A stretch of DNA of 64,000 bases from Burkholderia puraquae (GTDB lineage: Bacteria; Pseudomonadota; Gammaproteobacteria; Burkholderiales; Burkholderiaceae): contig NZ_NBYX01000001.1 in the NCBI RefSeq assembly GCF_002099195.1, positions 163,828 through 227,827 on the forward strand. The letters are read 5' to 3'. Both the position numbers and the translations under genes were made by a program. Shown in pieces: positions 34,064-42,144 of the stretch (the first letter of the stretch is position 1; every line of letters starts with the position of its first letter). The notes under the pieces were generated by a model. It did not search any database. It was not told the DNA's origin and was given only the letters and a program-made list of their open reading frames with translations.

Positions 34064-35665
34064 TTATTGCTTCTTCAGGTTGCGGTACGACACGAGATCG
34101 TTGATCGGCCCGACGTCGAGCCCGCTCACGCCGGGCCGCGTCGCGACCTGCGCGACTTTCTCGAACATGATCACGAACGGCGAGCGCGCGAGCAGGTCCT
34201 TCTGCATCGCCTGGTACCGTTGCGCGCGTTTCGCGGCAGTCGGTTCGGCGAGCGCCGTATCGGTTTCCTTCGTCAGTTGCGGGATGTCCCAGCTATTGCG
34301 CCAGGCCAGCATTTTATAGCTCGACTTGTCGGTGTTGTCCGGATTCCATGCAAAACCCTGCGCGTTGCTGTGCGGATCGATGTAGTCGGCCGACCATTCG
34401 CCGATGTAGATGTCGTGCTGGCGCGCGCGGTATTTCGCGAGTGTCTGCTTGTTGTCGCCGGGGATCAGTTGCACCTTGATGCCCGCCTGGGCGAAGTTCG
34501 CCTGCACGGCCTGCGCGATTTCGGTGTACGGATAGTCATTGCGCACGTCCATCGTCACCGAAAACCCGTTCGGCACGCCGGCCTTCGCGAGCAGCGCCTT
34601 CGCCTTCGCGACGTCGAGCCGGTACGGGTTCGCGTTCAGCGTGCCGAGGAAGCCTTCGGGCAGGAAGGTCTGGTGCACCTTGTAGGTCGTCTTCACCACG
34701 TTAGCCTGGATGCCGGCATAGTCGACCAGCCACTTCAGCGCTTCCTGCACGTCGGGTTTCGCGAGCGTCGGGTTCTTCGTGTTCAGGCCGAGATACAGCA
34801 GCGTCGCCTGCGGCGAGGCCGACACCTTCGCCTTGCCGGACTTCACGACCGACGCCAGATCGTCGGGGCTCAGGTCGCGCGCCGCATCGACATCGCCGTT
34901 TTCCAGCAGCAGACGCTGGCTTGCTGCTTCGGGCACGTGGCGCAGCACGATGCGCTTCATCGCGAGCGGCAGCCGGTAGCCGTCGAAGCGCTGCAGTACG
35001 AGGCTGTCGCCGGCCGTCCATTTCACGAGCTTGTAGCCGCCGGAGCCCGCTTCGTTGGTCTTCAGCCATGCGTTGCCGAAGTCGTTGCCTTGCTGATGCG
35101 ACAGCAGCAGCTTCCTGTCGAGCACCGACGCGGGCCAGGAGCCGAGCACGTTCAGCACGAAGGTCGGCGCGTACTTCTGGTCGGTCGTGACCGACACCGT
35201 CAGGTCGTCGAGCTTCTTCACGTTGGCGACGACGTTCGCCTTCGTGAGCCCGATGCCGGTCAGCACGGCGGCCGGGCCCTTGTCGAGCAGCACCGCGCGC
35301 TGGATCGACCAGGCGACGTCGTCGGCCGTGAGCGGGTTGCCCGAGTGGAACTTGAGGCCGGGGCGCAGCTTGAACGTATAGGTCAGCCCGTCGGGGCTCA
35401 CCGTCCACGACTGCGCGACGTCGCCGTTGAATTTCGACGGATCGCGCAGGTCGACTCGCACGAGCCGGTCGTACGTGTTCGCGACGTATTCCTCCGGCAC
35501 CAGCTCGTAGATCTCGCCCGGGTCGAGCGTCGTGAATTCGTCGAGCAGCGTGGCCATCACGAACATGTCCTTCGGCGTCTCCGCGCGCGCGGCGGAGAGC
35601 GGAACGGCGGCGAGAACGGATGCGGCGGCCAGCGCCGCGACGAGCCGGGATGTCGGGAATTTCAT
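34064..35665 (-). CDS. ddpA: Periplasmic dipeptide-binding protein (SBP_bac_5)
   Basis: 533 residues with a signal peptide (ALAAASVLAAVPLSAARA). Family-5 extracellular solute-binding features are present: YDRLVRVDLRDPSKFNGDVAQSWTVSPDGLTYTFKLRPGLKFHSGNPLTADDVAWSIQRAV, and the C-terminal PYLFNE-type region. It would deliver peptides to the two permeases downstream. Its position directly after a VanX-type dipeptidase matches E. coli ddpA. A close paralogue without transporter genes lies at 42145. Confidence 0.94.
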   Translation of the reverse strand: MKFPTSRLVAALAAASVLAAVPLSAARAETPKDMFVMATLLDEFTTLDPGEIYELVPEEYVANTYDRLVRVDLRDPSKFNGDVAQSWTVSPDGLTYTFKLRPGLKFHSGNPLTADDVAWSIQRAVLLDKGPAAVLTGIGLTKANVVANVKKLDDLTVSVTTDQKYAPTFVLNVLGSWPASVLDRKLLLSHQQGNDFGNAWLKTNEAGSGGYKLVKWTAGDSLVLQRFDGYRLPLAMKRIVLRHVPEAASQRLLLENGDVDAARDLSPDDLASVVKSGKAKVSASPQATLLYLGLNTKNPTLAKPDVQEALKWLVDYAGIQANVVKTTYKVHQTFLPEGFLGTLNANPYRLDVAKAKALLAKAGVPNGFSVTMDVRNDYPYTEIAQAVQANFAQAGIKVQLIPGDNKQTLAKYRARQHDIYIGEWSADYIDPHSNAQGFAWNPDNTDKSSYKMLAWRNSWDIPQLTKETDTALAEPTAAKRAQRYQAMQKDLLARSPFVIMFEKVAQVATRPGVSGLDVGPINDLVSYRNLKKQ

Positions 35666-35717
35666 GTGCGCTCCATCTGTCGTTGAACGTGAACGGTGAG
35701 GGGAATGCGTATGGCCA

Positions 35718-36281
35718 TCACATCAGGTGCCACGGGCCGCTGTCGGCATTGTCGATCTGCGGCAACGCGCGCGAGCCCGGCAATTCGTAGTGCCACCATT
35801 CGCTGTCGATGTGCGCGAAGCCGGCGGCGTGCATCACGCCGAGCAGCAGCAGGCGGTTGCGCTGCACGGCTTCGGGCAGCCCCGCGTGGAAGTGGCCCGA
35901 CGCGGCGACCATCTCGTCGAAGCCGGTGCCCATGTCGAGGGGTTCGCCATTCGCGCCGACGAGCGTCAGGTCGAGCGCGGTGCCGCGGCTGTGATTCGAG
36001 CCGCGGCCGAGGTCGGCGATGAAATTCGGATCGGGCAGGAAATCCCACAGCACCTGCTGCGCCTGCGGCGGCCGATACGCGTCGTAGATCCGCAGCGTGA
36101 AGCCGGCCTGTGCCGCGACGTTCACCGCGCGGCGCAGCGCGGCTTCGGCCGGCTCCAGCAGCAGGCAGTGCGCGCGACGGTAGATCGGCTTGCCGGTCAG
36201 GTTGCGCTCGGTCGCGTAGACGAGATCGATGTCGACGCGATGCGTGGCGGGTGTGATTTCAACGAGGCGGTGAGCATTCAT
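35718..36281 (-). CDS. ddpX: D-alanyl-D-alanine dipeptidase (VanX/DdpX family)
   Basis: 187 residues from the Met at 36281 (a Met at 36305 is also in frame). VanX-family zinc site is complete: SNHSRGTALD supplies His and Asp, EWWHYE supplies the catalytic Glu and third ligand His, and AYRPPQAQ holds the conserved Arg. It hydrolyses D-Ala-D-Ala (or related dipeptides) in the cytoplasm. It lies between the RpiR regulator (24 bases upstream) and the binding-protein gene (52 bases downstream), as in E. coli ddpX, where it releases D-Ala as a nutrient. Confidence 0.94.
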   Translation of the reverse strand: MNAHRLVEITPATHRVDIDLVYATERNLTGKPIYRRAHCLLLEPAEAALRRAVNVAAQAGFTLRIYDAYRPPQAQQVLWDFLPDPNFIADLGRGSNHSRGTALDLTLVGANGEPLDMGTGFDEMVAASGHFHAGLPEAVQRNRLLLLGVMHAAGFAHIDSEWWHYELPGSRALPQIDNADSGPWHLM

Positions 36282-36305
36282 CGGCGGGTCGGAGGGCACT
36301 CGCAT

Positions 36306-37187
36306 TCAGGATTCGAATTGATCGAACGTGTGCTGCAGTTCGCGGTTGCGCGCGACGCGCCGGTCGATCGCGGGGCCGAGGCGGTCGACCACGGCCGTGA
36401 TCAGCAGGTTGAACAGGCAGGTGAGCGGCGCGAGCGAATCCCAGAACTGGCCGACGTCGGTCTTTACCTGCAGCAGGTCGGCCGGCCAGTCGCGCGCCCA
36501 CGGGCACGAGAGATCGGTGACCAGCGCGAACGGCTGCCCGCGCTCGGCGGCCGCCTGGCAATAGCGGCGCGCGCTGCGCGAATACGCGCGCGTATCGGTG
36601 ACGATGCAGTACGGCCGCTCGAATTCGGAGTTCAGCGAATCGACGTACGAGCCCGACTGGCCGTCGGAATAGAACACGCGCGGGCGCAGGTATTCGAGGT
36701 AGCTGCTGAATGCGTTGCTGATCCCGCGCGTCGACTGGATGCCGAGGATGAAGACGGCGTCCGCCTGCGCGATCCGGTCGGCCACCTGCGCGAACACCGG
36801 GCCTTCGGCGAGCCGGTACACGTGGCGAATCGCATCGAGCTCGCGCTCGAGCGACGACGCGAGCGGGCCTTCGCTGCCGTTGCGGTCGGGTTCGGCCGGT
36901 TGCGTGCCGGCGACGCGGCGGTATTCGTCGAGCCGGTCGGTGATCATCCATGGGCGATCGCCGCCGCCGCGCAACTCGCGCTTCAGGTCGTCGAGGTTGC
37001 GATAGCCGACGCTGCGCAGGAAGCGCCCGACCGAGATGCCGCTGGTGCCGGCCTGCTGCGCGATCTGGTCGGCCGTCTCGAGTCCGAGCCGGTCGAGGTT
37101 CGCGAGCATGTAGCTCGCGATGCGCTTGGCCGTCGGCGTCAGCTCGGCATAGCGGGATTCGACGGTACGGGCGAATGCGCAGGTCAT
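36306..37187 (-). CDS. MurR/RpiR-family regulator with SIS domain
   Basis: 293 residues. N-terminal RpiR helix-turn-helix (SRYAELTPTAKRIASYMLANLDRLGLETADQIAQQAGTSGISVGRFLRSVGYRNLDDLKREL) and C-terminal SIS phosphosugar-binding domain (DAVFILGIQSTRGISNAFSSYLEYL; VTDTRAYSRSARRYCQAA). It heads the operon and likely controls it, perhaps sensing a cell-wall sugar phosphate such as a muramyl compound. In E. coli the ddp operon lacks this regulator. A candidate operator lies just upstream. Confidence 0.92.
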   Translation of the reverse strand: MTCAFARTVESRYAELTPTAKRIASYMLANLDRLGLETADQIAQQAGTSGISVGRFLRSVGYRNLDDLKRELRGGGDRPWMITDRLDEYRRVAGTQPAEPDRNGSEGPLASSLERELDAIRHVYRLAEGPVFAQVADRIAQADAVFILGIQSTRGISNAFSSYLEYLRPRVFYSDGQSGSYVDSLNSEFERPYCIVTDTRAYSRSARRYCQAAAERGQPFALVTDLSCPWARDWPADLLQVKTDVGQFWDSLAPLTCLFNLLITAVVDRLGPAIDRRVARNRELQHTFDQFES

Positions 37188-37192
37188 CGGCT

Positions 37193-37235
37193 GTTAGATC
37201 GTTGTCGTCTGATGATCGAATGTCATCCATCTAAC
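37193..37235. promoter_or_regulatory. Inverted repeats upstream of RpiR gene
   Basis: GTTAGAT (37193-37199) and ATCTAAC (37229-37235) form an exact 7-bp inverted repeat; a second, smaller repeat (GATGA/TCATC) lies between them. Placed 6-48 bases before the RpiR start, this is a candidate binding site for autoregulation. Confidence 0.45.
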
Positions 37236-37363
37236 AAAGCCAAAATCATTCATGCCAGCGGATAAAAACTATGGTGTGGTGAGGGGTGATAGGGTCGAAA
37301 GCGTGGTCGGTGGCCGGGAGCGGGCGTGTGCAGATGGGAGAATTATTGCTGTCGCACATATTT

Positions 37364-37424
37364 TGCGTTTATGCCTGACGGGAATAATTTGCGTTTATGC
37401 CTGTCAGGGATATACTGCGTTTAT
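37364..37424. promoter_or_regulatory. Three 26-bp-phased operator repeats of hipBA
   Basis: TGCGTTTAT occurs three times, at 37364-37372, 37390-37398 and 37416-37424, exactly 26 bases apart. The segment after the first two copies (TATGCCTGACGGGAATA at 37370 and TATGCCTGTCAGGGATA at 37396) is an imperfect palindrome that resembles the E. coli HipB operator form TATCC-N8-GGATA. The repeats end 20 bases before the GTG start of hipB, so they should serve cooperative autorepression. Confidence 0.65.
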
Positions 37425-37444
37425 TACCTCCAGGAATCCGCGCC

Positions 37445-37693
37445 GTGAATTTCATCGTCAATACGCCCGCGCAACTGGGCGAGATCCTGTCGTCCGCGCG
37501 TCAGGCCAAGGGCCTGACGCAAGCCGAAGCGGCGGCGCGGATCGGCGTGGGCCAGTCGCGCCTGTCGTCGCTCGAATCCACGCGTACCGAAAGCCTGTCG
37601 CTCAGCCAGTTGCTCGAGCTGACCGCGTTGTACGGTCTCGAACTCTGCATTCGCCCGAAGGATGGGCGCGACGCAGCCGATGTCGAGTGGTAG
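37445..37693 (+). CDS. hipB: HipB-type antitoxin, XRE family
   Basis: 82 residues if the GTG at 37445 is used; this start follows AGGAA with good spacing, and the alternative ATG at 37397 lies inside the operator repeats. The helix-turn-helix is clear (LGEILSSARQAKGLTQAEAAARIGVGQSRLSSLES), followed by the HipB-type end (LSLSQLLELTALYGLELCIRPK). It should bind the toxin HipA and repress the operon. The stop lies 3 bases before the hipA start. Confidence 0.88.
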   Translation: MNFIVNTPAQLGEILSSARQAKGLTQAEAAARIGVGQSRLSSLESTRTESLSLSQLLELTALYGLELCIRPKDGRDAADVEW

Positions 37694-37696
37694 GCA

Positions 37697-39031
37697 ATGG
37701 GACGCAAATCTCACACTCGCGCGTTGTCGATCTGGGCGAATGGCCAGCGGGTCGGCACATGGCGAATTCCCGCACGCGGCGACATGGAGCTGTTGTACGA
37801 CGTCGGCTGGAAGCAGTCGGCGGTCGGCCGCCCGTTGTCGCTGTCGCTGCCGTTCGGCGTCGGCGATGCACCGCTGCGCGGCGAACGCATCAATCACTAT
37901 TTCGACAACCTGCTTCCGGACAGCGATGCGATCCGGCGCCGCTTGGCTGCCCGGTTCGGCACGGCGACGACCGAGCCGTTCGATCTGCTCGCCGCGCTCG
38001 GTCGCGACTGCGTCGGGGCGGTGCAATTGCTCGGCGAAGACGATGTGCCGACCGGTCTGGATCGTATCGACGGCACGCCACTGTCGGACGACGACGTGGC
38101 ACGCGTGCTCGATCAGGCGAGCGGTGTGGTGACGGGTGGCGGGGACGACGACGATTTCCGGCTGTCGCTGGCCGGTGCGCAGGAAAAGACCGCACTGCTG
38201 TTTCACGGCGGGCGGTGGATGCGTCCGCATGGTGCGACGCCGACGACGCATATTCTGAAGTTGCCGCTCGGACTCGTCGGCAACAAGCGCGCGGATCTCA
38301 CGACGTCAGTCGAAAACGAGTGGCTGTGTCTGGCGATCCTGCGCGCTTTTGACCTGCCGGCGGCGGACGCGCAGATCACGTACTTCGGCGAGCACAAGGT
38401 GCTGTCGGTCGCGCGTTTCGACCGCGCACTGCATCGTGACGGCAGGTGGCTGTTGCGATTGCCGCAGGAGGACTTCTGCCAAGCGCTCGGCGTGCCGCCG
38501 CACTTGAAATACGAGTCACACGGCGGCCCCGGTGTGCCCGACCTGGCGAGCCTCCTGCGCCGTTCGGAAACGGCGCAGGAGGATCTCGACACGTTGTTTG
38601 CCGCCCAGATCGTGTTCTGGATGCTCGCGGCGCCGGATGGGCATGCGAAGAATTTCAGCCTGCGCCTGCTGTCGGGCGGCCGTTTCCGCCTCACGCCGCT
38701 CTACGACGTGATGTCGATCTGGCCGGTCGAGGGCGACGGCGCGAACCAGTGGTCGTGGCACAAGGCGAAGCTGGCGATGGCCGTACACGGCAAGCGCAAG
38801 CATTACGCGATGCGCGACATTACGCGACGGCACTTCAGCGCGATGGCCGAGCACTGTCTGATCGGCGATATCGCGACGCCGATCGTCGAACGGCTCATCG
38901 CCATGACGCCGCAGGTGATCGATTCGGTCGGCGCTGCGCTGCCTCCCGGTTTTCCGGCACGGGTCGCGGAGCGCGTTCTGGGCGGATTGAGGTTCGCCGC
39001 GCAACGGCTCGACGAAATGCCGCGGGAGTGA
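37697..39031 (+). CDS. hipA: HipA-type serine/threonine kinase toxin
   Basis: 444 residues, full length for the family. N-terminal couple-hipA region (residues 1-100), then SLAGAQEK (157-164) containing the autophosphorylated Ser loop, THILKLP with the ATP-binding Lys (about 188), catalytic DGHAKN (Asp314, Asn319) and the PLYDVMS metal-binding motif (Asp337). All key residues are present, so it should be an active kinase; in E. coli HipA phosphorylates glutamyl-tRNA synthetase and induces persistence. Target here not shown. Confidence 0.94.
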   Translation: MGRKSHTRALSIWANGQRVGTWRIPARGDMELLYDVGWKQSAVGRPLSLSLPFGVGDAPLRGERINHYFDNLLPDSDAIRRRLAARFGTATTEPFDLLAALGRDCVGAVQLLGEDDVPTGLDRIDGTPLSDDDVARVLDQASGVVTGGGDDDDFRLSLAGAQEKTALLFHGGRWMRPHGATPTTHILKLPLGLVGNKRADLTTSVENEWLCLAILRAFDLPAADAQITYFGEHKVLSVARFDRALHRDGRWLLRLPQEDFCQALGVPPHLKYESHGGPGVPDLASLLRRSETAQEDLDTLFAAQIVFWMLAAPDGHAKNFSLRLLSGGRFRLTPLYDVMSIWPVEGDGANQWSWHKAKLAMAVHGKRKHYAMRDITRRHFSAMAEHCLIGDIATPIVERLIAMTPQVIDSVGAALPPGFPARVAERVLGGLRFAAQRLDEMPRE

Positions 39032-39441
39032 ACGGCATCCCGGCTCGGCCGGGCTGCGTTCGAGGCATCGACAGTCGCGTGCTTCCGTTCATGTCATCCG
39101 TTATCCGGATCGATTGCGTCGCATCGCGGTTGCGCGCTTCGCATATCCACTTCCTCTTACCGCCGTTCCTCGCATGACGACCGCGCCCGGTCGCATTCCC
39201 ACCTTCACCTGACCCGACCGATTCATCGCCATCGGTCGCCCGCCCGCACCCCACAGCACCTCAATCATTACAAAATTAAAGCGGATCAGATTAACTCATT
39301 AATTCAGGTTAATAATTCATTTAAGTTTTAATGAAAATTGGATTTAACTTGCGTCACGGGATGTTCGATTTTCGATAATCAGAAAAGCGACAAGTATTCC
39401 GTAATGAAAATTCGCTCAATTGCAGGCATGAAGAGGACATC
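39032..39441. other. Intergenic region with AT-rich promoter segment
   Basis: About 410 bases between hipA and the oxalate decarboxylase gene. The first half is GC-rich without a clear gene. From 39265 to 39410 it is strongly AT-rich (repeated TTAA/TTAAT), probably the oxalate decarboxylase promoter. An AGAGGAC ribosome site precedes the next start. Confidence 0.5.
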
Positions 39442-40698
39442 ATGACGAATCTTTCTCGACGCAAGATGCTGGCGGGAACGGCGGGCGCCATTGCCGCGGC
39501 GGGTATTGCCGTGTCGGCCAAGGCGGCCTCGTTCGGCAATCCGGACAGCCCGCCGGAAGGCGCGGTGAATGCGCGCAACCGGCAGAGCCTGACCGATCCG
39601 GGGCCGAAAAATCCGGCCATTGCGAATCAATTTCCGTCCTTTCAGGATCCGCCGGCCACCGATATCAACGGCATGCCGTTATTCTGGGCCTCGTTCAATA
39701 ACGCACATAAAAGAATTCAAAATGGCGGGTGGGCGCGTGAAGTCACGCAGGACGACTTTGCGATTTCCGAAACCATTTCCGGCGTCAACATGCGCCTCAC
39801 GCGCGGCGGCATTCGCGAGATGCACTGGCACCAGCAGGCCGAGTGGGCCATCATGCTCGACGGCCGCTGCCGGATTACGGTGCTCGACGAACTGGGGCGG
39901 CCGTCGGTCCAGGACGTGAAAACCGGCGATCTCTGGTATTTCCCGCCCGGCCTGCCGCATTCGCTGCAGGGCCTCGGCACCGACGGCGCCGAATTCCTGC
40001 TCGCGTTCGATAACGGCCGGGCATCGGAATTCAACACGCTGCTGCTGACCGACTGGGTCGCGCACACGCCGCCCGACGTGCTCGCGCTCAACTTCGGCGT
40101 GCCGGCCGACGCATTCAGGAACATTCCGCTCGACAACCTGTGGATCTTCCAGGGCGACGAACCGGGCCCGCTCGCGGAGGCCCAGCGCGCATCGGCGTCG
40201 TCGGCAGGGGCGCCGCCGCATCCGTTCATCTTTTCGCTCGGCGACATGAAGCCGGTCAGGAAGACCCGCGGCGGCGAAGTGAGGATCGCGGACAGCACGA
40301 ACTTCAACGTGTCGACCACAGTCGCGGCGGCACTCGTCACCGTGCATCCGGGCGGCATGCGCGAGTTGCACTGGCACCCGAACGCGGACGAATGGCAGTA
40401 CTACCTGCAGGGCGAGGCACGGATGACCGTGTTCGACACGGGGCCGAAGGCGCAGACGGCCGACTTCCGCGCGGGCGACGTCGGCTACGTGAAGAAGAGC
40501 CTCGGGCACTACGTGCAGAACACCGGCCACACCGATCTGGTGTTCCTCGAGATCTTCAAGACTGACCGCTATGCGGAAGTGTCGTTGTCCGACTGGCTCG
40601 CGCATACGCCGCCGCAGCTCGTCGAAGCGCACCTGAACGTCGCACCGGGCGTGATCGCGCAGTTGCCGCGCAACCGTCCCGACGTCGTGCCGCTGTAA
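39442..40698 (+). CDS. oxdC: Oxalate decarboxylase, bicupin, Tat-exported
   Basis: 418 residues. The N-terminus carries a twin-arginine signal (SRRKMLAGTAGAIAAAGIAVSAKA). Two cupin domains follow, each with a full Mn site: His128, His130, Glu134, His173 in the first and His310, His312, Glu317, His356 in the second. The lid loop that decides decarboxylase versus oxidase activity (SENS in B. subtilis OxdC) reads SEFN (195-198), keeping the key Glu. It should convert oxalate to formate and CO2 using Mn and O2, in the periplasm. The NRAMP Mn transporter gene follows 84 bases later on the same strand. Confidence 0.92.
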   Translation: MTNLSRRKMLAGTAGAIAAAGIAVSAKAASFGNPDSPPEGAVNARNRQSLTDPGPKNPAIANQFPSFQDPPATDINGMPLFWASFNNAHKRIQNGGWAREVTQDDFAISETISGVNMRLTRGGIREMHWHQQAEWAIMLDGRCRITVLDELGRPSVQDVKTGDLWYFPPGLPHSLQGLGTDGAEFLLAFDNGRASEFNTLLLTDWVAHTPPDVLALNFGVPADAFRNIPLDNLWIFQGDEPGPLAEAQRASASSAGAPPHPFIFSLGDMKPVRKTRGGEVRIADSTNFNVSTTVAAALVTVHPGGMRELHWHPNADEWQYYLQGEARMTVFDTGPKAQTADFRAGDVGYVKKSLGHYVQNTGHTDLVFLEIFKTDRYAEVSLSDWLAHTPPQLVEAHLNVAPGVIAQLPRNRPDVVPL

Positions 40699-40782
40699 TA
40701 CCGCCGCCGTGGCCGGCAGGCGGCATGCCGGCCGCGGCACCCGAACTTCAGGAAGCCTTCCTCATTCGAACGGAACACCACC

Positions 40783-42090
40783 ATGATTCCCGTCACGAAC
40801 AAACCTGCCGGCGGCCTCGCGCTGCCGGGCCTGTCCACCGGGCCCACCGACGGCGCGGCGCGCGCCGCGCTGGAAGGGCGCCGCACCGGTGTCGCCGCGC
40901 TGCTGCCGTTCGTCGGCCCGGCCGTGATCGCGTCGATCGGCTATATGGATCCCGGCAACTTCGCGACCAACATCCAGGCCGGCGCCGCGTACGGCTACCG
41001 GCTGCTGTGGGTCGTGCTGGCCGCGAACGCGATCGCGATGCTGTTCCAGGCGATGTCGGCCAAGCTCGGCATCGTGACCGGCCGCAATCTCGCGGAGCTG
41101 TGCCGCGACCGTTTTCCCGCGCCGGTCGTATGGGGCATGTGGGTCGCATCCGAGATCGCCGCGATGGCGACCGACCTCGCCGAATTCCTCGGTGGCGCGC
41201 TCGCATTCGGGCTGTTGTGCCACCTGCCGCTGTTCGCCGGGATGATCGCGACGGCGCTCGCGACCTGCGCGATCCTCGCGCTCGAAAAGCGCGGCTTCCG
41301 GCCGCTGGAAGCCGCGATCGCGGCACTGGTCGGCGTGATCGGCGCATGCTATCTCGGCGAACTGCTGATCGCGCCGCAGGACTGGCGCGCGGCCGCGTTC
41401 CACCTGGTCGTCCCGCAGATTCCGGATCACGCGGCGCTGACGATCGCGGTCGGGATCATCGGCGCGACGATCATGCCGCACACGCTGTATCTGCATTCGG
41501 GTCTCACGCAGGATCGCACCGCACCGCGCGACGACGCGGAGCGGCGGCGGCTCGTGCGCTTCTCGAACCGCGAGGTCGTCGTCGCGCTCGGGCTGGCCGG
41601 GTTCGTGAATCTCGCGATGGTGATGATGGCGTCGTCGGCGTTTCACGTCAGCGCGCCGGGCATGACCGACATCGGCGACGCGTACCACACGCTGGTCCCG
41701 GTGCTCGGGCCGGCGGCCGGCGCGCTGTTTCTCGTTGCGTTGCTGACGTCGGGCGTGTCGAGTTCGGTGGTCGGCACGATGGCCGGGCAGGTCGTGATGC
41801 AGGGCTTCATCCGCCGACGCATGCCGGTCTGGGTGCGGCGCGCGGTGACGATCGCGCCCGCGTTCGCGGTGGTCGCACTCGGCTGCGACGTCACGCGCGC
41901 GATGGTCGCGAGCCAGGTCGTGCTGAGTTTCGTGCTGCCGCTGCCGATGATCGCGCTGCTGATGCTGTCGGCGCGCGCGGACGTGATGGGCGCCTACGCG
42001 ATGCGGATGCCGCTGCGGATCGTCGCCGGAGCGGCGACGGTCGTGATCGTCGGGTTGAATGCGTACCTGGTGTGGGCGGCATTCAATTGA
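40783..42090 (+). CDS. mntH: NRAMP-family Mn(II)/divalent metal transporter
   Basis: 435 residues with about eleven membrane helices. The NRAMP signatures are present: DPGN in helix 1 (YMDPGNFATNIQAGA), and MPHTLYLHSGL in helix 6. These bind Mn or Fe for proton-coupled import across the inner membrane. Location immediately after the Mn-dependent oxalate decarboxylase suggests metal supply to that enzyme, although a Tat-exported enzyme is usually loaded in the cytoplasm before export, which fits. Confidence 0.93.
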   Translation: MIPVTNKPAGGLALPGLSTGPTDGAARAALEGRRTGVAALLPFVGPAVIASIGYMDPGNFATNIQAGAAYGYRLLWVVLAANAIAMLFQAMSAKLGIVTGRNLAELCRDRFPAPVVWGMWVASEIAAMATDLAEFLGGALAFGLLCHLPLFAGMIATALATCAILALEKRGFRPLEAAIAALVGVIGACYLGELLIAPQDWRAAAFHLVVPQIPDHAALTIAVGIIGATIMPHTLYLHSGLTQDRTAPRDDAERRRLVRFSNREVVVALGLAGFVNLAMVMMASSAFHVSAPGMTDIGDAYHTLVPVLGPAAGALFLVALLTSGVSSSVVGTMAGQVVMQGFIRRRMPVWVRRAVTIAPAFAVVALGCDVTRAMVASQVVLSFVLPLPMIALLMLSARADVMGAYAMRMPLRIVAGAATVVIVGLNAYLVWAAFN

Positions 42091-42144
42091 ACGGCAGCGG
42101 GCCGGTGCCCGCTGCTGCATGTCCGGCGCCTCGCGCAGCCGCGA

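Noticed and set aside
31339..34104. Very long plus-strand open frame (about 920 codons) opposite the dipeptide ABC operon
   Set aside because: It lies antisense to well-recognised transporter genes, its product is Arg/His/Asp-rich without any motif, and such frames are expected from GC-rich codon use.
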